Assembly (NCBI GenBank): GCA_013141505.1
Contig: JABFQX010000024.1
Span: forward strand, 117,241 to 181,240
Direction: 5' to 3'
Source of the DNA: Methyloglobulus sp.
GTDB lineage: Bacteria > Pseudomonadota > Gammaproteobacteria > Methylococcales > Methylomonadaceae
DNA: 64,000 bases
The notes under the pieces were generated by a model that saw only the letters and a program-made list of their open reading frames with translations, did not search any database and was not told the origin of the DNA. Positions 61,951 through 64,000 of this stretch are shown in pieces. Positions within the stretch are counted from its first letter, which is position 1, and each line of letters begins with the position of its first letter. The translations under genes were made by a program, and so were the position numbers.

Positions 61951-63213
61951 TTGAGCGCACTCAATCCTGATTATACCCGCATACTAAATTTCATTTCCCG
62001 TTCCTGTGATTTGGGTATTATTCAACTCAAGGACGAATCAGATACTTATGATGGTCGTGTTTTAACCATAAACGGAAAGCAGGTGATCAGTTTTGGAAAC
62101 TGTAGCTATCTAGGCCTAGATACATGCGAATCAATAAAACAAGGCGGGATTGATGCCATCACTAGATATGGAAATTTTTTTTCGAGTTCACGACAATATA
62201 TGGGCTTGGCTTTAAATGAAGAGCTTGAAGGCCTGCTCAATCAAATTACTGGCTATTACACTTTAGTCACCCAAACGACATCCTTGGGGTCGTTGTCCGC
62301 CATTCCAGTGATTACGTCTCCTAAAGATTTAATCGTTCTCGATCATCAGGTACATGCCAGTGTACAAAATGCCACTAAAATTGCCCAAGCTCAGGGTACT
62401 CAAGTAGGCATGGTACGTCATAGCAATATGTTGGCACTAGAGGATGTTATTCAAAAACAGCAACATAAGTATGAAAAAATCTGGTACATGGCTGACGGTA
62501 TGTATTCAATGTTAGGCGATCCTTGCCCTATAGAAGCGATGTACGAACTGATGGAACGTTACCCGAATTTTCATTGTTTTGTTGATGATGCCCATGGAAT
62601 AAGCTGGATTGGCGAAAATGGCAAAGGGTGGACACTCCACAAAAGACCTTTGCATCCGCAAATGGTTCTGGTGATGTCGATGGCGAAAGGATTTGGTTGC
62701 TGTGGAGGCATTTTGGTGTTTCCGTCTGAGGAAACCAGACACTTAGTTAAATGTTTAGGGGCCTCTTTGATATACAGCGGCCCCATACCTACGCCAGTAT
62801 TGGGCGGATGTATAGCGTCTGCCAAGTTGCATTTAACCGATGAAATCACGGAAAGGCAAAACGCCCTGTATGCCCGAATTAAATTTTTCAGGGAACAGGC
62901 TTATGCGGCTGGGTTGCCGTTGGTTAATCACAGTTTTTCACCGATTTTTTATTTTGGTGCAGGTTCAGAAGAAAATGCCTATGTCGTTGTGAGAACAATG
63001 CTTGATGCAGGTTATTTTGCTGGAATATGCAATTATCCCGTCGTGCCCAAAAAACATGCGGGCATACGCATGAGCATAACAACCCATAATACTTTCGAGG
63101 ATATTGAAAACGCCGTTTCAGCCATGGCTGAAATATTCGATGGGCTTGAGCGCGAAGGAAAGCTCGATAAAGACAAGATATACCATGATTTTCGGGCGCT
63201 GGAAGTGAGATAA
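61951..63213 (+). CDS. alpha-oxoamine synthase-like PLP enzyme (AONS/KBL family)
   Basis: 420 residues, start TTG at 61951 (no ATG fits; an upstream ATG meets a stop within three codons). The PLP-fold features are visible: GNCSYLGLDTC, STRUCT segment SSSRQYMGLALNEELEG, HQVHASVQNA, MADGMYSMLGDPCPI, VDDAHGISWIG, and the Schiff-base Lys in VMSMAKGFGCCGG. Members condense an amino acid with an acyl-CoA with loss of CO2 (8-amino-7-oxononanoate, 2-amino-3-ketobutyrate or CqsA products). The gene is alone, so a role in secondary metabolism or signalling is possible. Substrates not predictable. Confidence 0.88.
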   Translation: MSALNPDYTRILNFISRSCDLGIIQLKDESDTYDGRVLTINGKQVISFGNCSYLGLDTCESIKQGGIDAITRYGNFFSSSRQYMGLALNEELEGLLNQITGYYTLVTQTTSLGSLSAIPVITSPKDLIVLDHQVHASVQNATKIAQAQGTQVGMVRHSNMLALEDVIQKQQHKYEKIWYMADGMYSMLGDPCPIEAMYELMERYPNFHCFVDDAHGISWIGENGKGWTLHKRPLHPQMVLVMSMAKGFGCCGGILVFPSEETRHLVKCLGASLIYSGPIPTPVLGGCIASAKLHLTDEITERQNALYARIKFFREQAYAAGLPLVNHSFSPIFYFGAGSEENAYVVVRTMLDAGYFAGICNYPVVPKKHAGIRMSITTHNTFEDIENAVSAMAEIFDGLEREGKLDKDKIYHDFRALEVR

Positions 63214-63530
63214 GCGCCTATTGGTCAGCTTTTTAGGGTTTGGTCTTTGTGCACGACAAAAAATCAACGAACATTATGCATCGGTTGTATTTCTGCTATT
63301 TCGACAGTTATGTTTTTGTCATTTTTCTATCATTCCGACGGTTATGTTTTTGTCATTTCGACCAACGGGAGAAATCTTAAACTTCAGCAACTTAAGATTT
63401 CTCACTCCCGTTCGAAATGACACCGAATATTTTCGAAATGACACCGACCTGTTCGAAATGACACCGAATATTTTAGTTATGCCCGGAAGGTTTGGTCATT
63501 GTGTACGACAAAAAATCAACGAACATCAAG

Positions 63531-63584
63531 TATTGGTTGTATTGGTTGTATTGGTTGTATTGGTTGTATTGGTTGTATTGATTG
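63531..63584. repeat. 9-base microsatellite TATTGGTTG x6
   Basis: Five exact copies of TATTGGTTG followed by TATTGATTG, inside the second unit of the tandem repeat. The other units carry only one or two copies (with CATTGGTTG variants), so the count varies between units. Confidence 0.92.
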
Positions 63585-63614
63585 TATTTCTGTCATTTCG
63601 ACAGTTATGTTTCT

Positions 63615-63685
63615 GTCATTTCGAACGAAAGTGAGAAATCTTAAACTTCAGTAACTTAAGATTTCTCACTTTCGTTCGAAATGAC
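63615..63685. repeat. 30-bp inverted repeat within the tandem unit
   Basis: GTCATTTCGAACGAAAGTGA and the bases to 63644 are repeated exactly as the reverse complement at 63656-63685, separated by an 11-base loop (ACTTCAGTAAC). Equivalent arms occur in unit 3 near 63825-63895. Such an arm pair gives a strong cruciform or hairpin. Confidence 0.92.
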
Positions 63686-64000
63686 ACCGACCTGTTCGAA
63701 ATGACACCGAATATTTTAGTTATGCCCGGAAGGTTTAGGTCTTTGTGTACGATAAAAAATCAATGAACATCATGTATTGGTTGCATTGGTTGTATTTCTG
63801 CTATTTCGACAGTTATATTTCTGTCATTTCGAACGAAAGTGAGAAATCTTAAACTTCAGCAACTTAAGATTTCTCACTTTCGTTCGAAATGACACCGACC
63901 TGTTCGAAATGACACCGAATATTTTAGTTATGCCCGGAAGGTTTAGGTCTTTGTGTACGATAAAAAATCAATGAACATCATGTATTGGTTGCATTGGTTG

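Larger units (their letters stand above)
63258..64000. repeat. long tandem repeat, about three units and a partial fourth
   Basis: Units begin with AAAAAATCAA at 63258, 63510, 63754 and 63962, giving lengths of about 252, 244 and 208 bases, the last unit cut by the window edge. Each holds a large inverted repeat, GTCATTTCGA-type ends, and the segment GAATATTTTAGTTATGCCCGG. Unit 1 is the most diverged. A 137-codon frame over the repeat is spurious. Confidence 0.9.

Noticed and set aside
63221..63634. 137-codon frame rich in Val-Leu-Val repeats
   Set aside because: The repeat is the translation of the 9-base TATTGGTTG microsatellite inside a non-coding tandem repeat.
63258..64000. CRISPR array
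   Set aside because: Units are over 200 bases with internal inverted repeats and no regular short repeat-spacer pattern.

Overview
The window looks like a chromosomal segment of a gammaproteobacterial methanotroph-like bacterium (order Methylococcales is my inference). Supporting this are a complete NAD-dependent molybdenum formate dehydrogenase operon (fdsGBACD, the last step of C1 oxidation), a full NtrBC/GlnK/AmtB/GlnA nitrogen-control set with sigma-54 promoters, a PEP-CTERM protein, and many haem, cyclase and signalling proteins. No rRNA, tRNA, phage, intact insertion sequence or CRISPR array was seen.

Layout. 0-3 kb: a partial membrane protein running off the left edge (minus strand) and two exported proteins. 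2.4-4.5 kb: smr-type gene divergent from surE-pcm. 4.8-10.8 kb: fdsG-fdsB-fdsA-fdhD-fdsD on the minus strand. 11.3-16.5 kb: a polysaccharide gene run with three sulfotransferases, two GT2 glycosyltransferases and a frameshifted serine-acetyltransferase-like gene. 16.7-17.8 kb: nadA. 18.0-22.7 kb: an integron gene-cassette array without an integrase in view. It has four recognisable attC sites plus a truncated fifth, all in one orientation, and each cassette's first bases are complementary to the start of its own attC. The cassettes encode a TfoX/YjbR-like protein, a complete type II restriction-modification system with a controller protein and its operators, a cyclase-fold-like protein, a DUF1801 protein and an FKBP-like protein. 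22.7-37 kb: mixed accessory and housekeeping genes (BNR-repeat/MoaD-like pair, RHH/membrane-protein pair, P1B ATPase, PEP-CTERM protein, RoxA-like dihaem cytochrome, photolyase).

37-47.6 kb is a nitrogen-control island: ntrBC, glnA, a porin and glnK-amtB. Sequence signals suggest one NtrC enhancer placed midway between divergent sigma-54 promoters of glnA and the porin, and further NtrC-like sites before ntrB and glnK. 47.8-61.4 kb is signalling: a CHASE2 adenylate/guanylate cyclase, a Lon-family protease, a BON lipoprotein, and a 1669-residue hybrid kinase carrying three receiver domains, HPt, PAS, GGDEF and EAL. The hybrid kinase is followed upstream by a periplasmic binding protein and a TonB-dependent receptor. 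62-63.2 kb encodes an alpha-oxoamine-synthase-like enzyme. The right end is a long tandem repeat that continues past the window.

Several families of short, palindromic, MITE-like repeats are dispersed between genes, including two inverted copies on either side of ntrBC and three copies of an element with GATCCGGCC-type ends. All functional calls are from reading the sequence; no database search was run.
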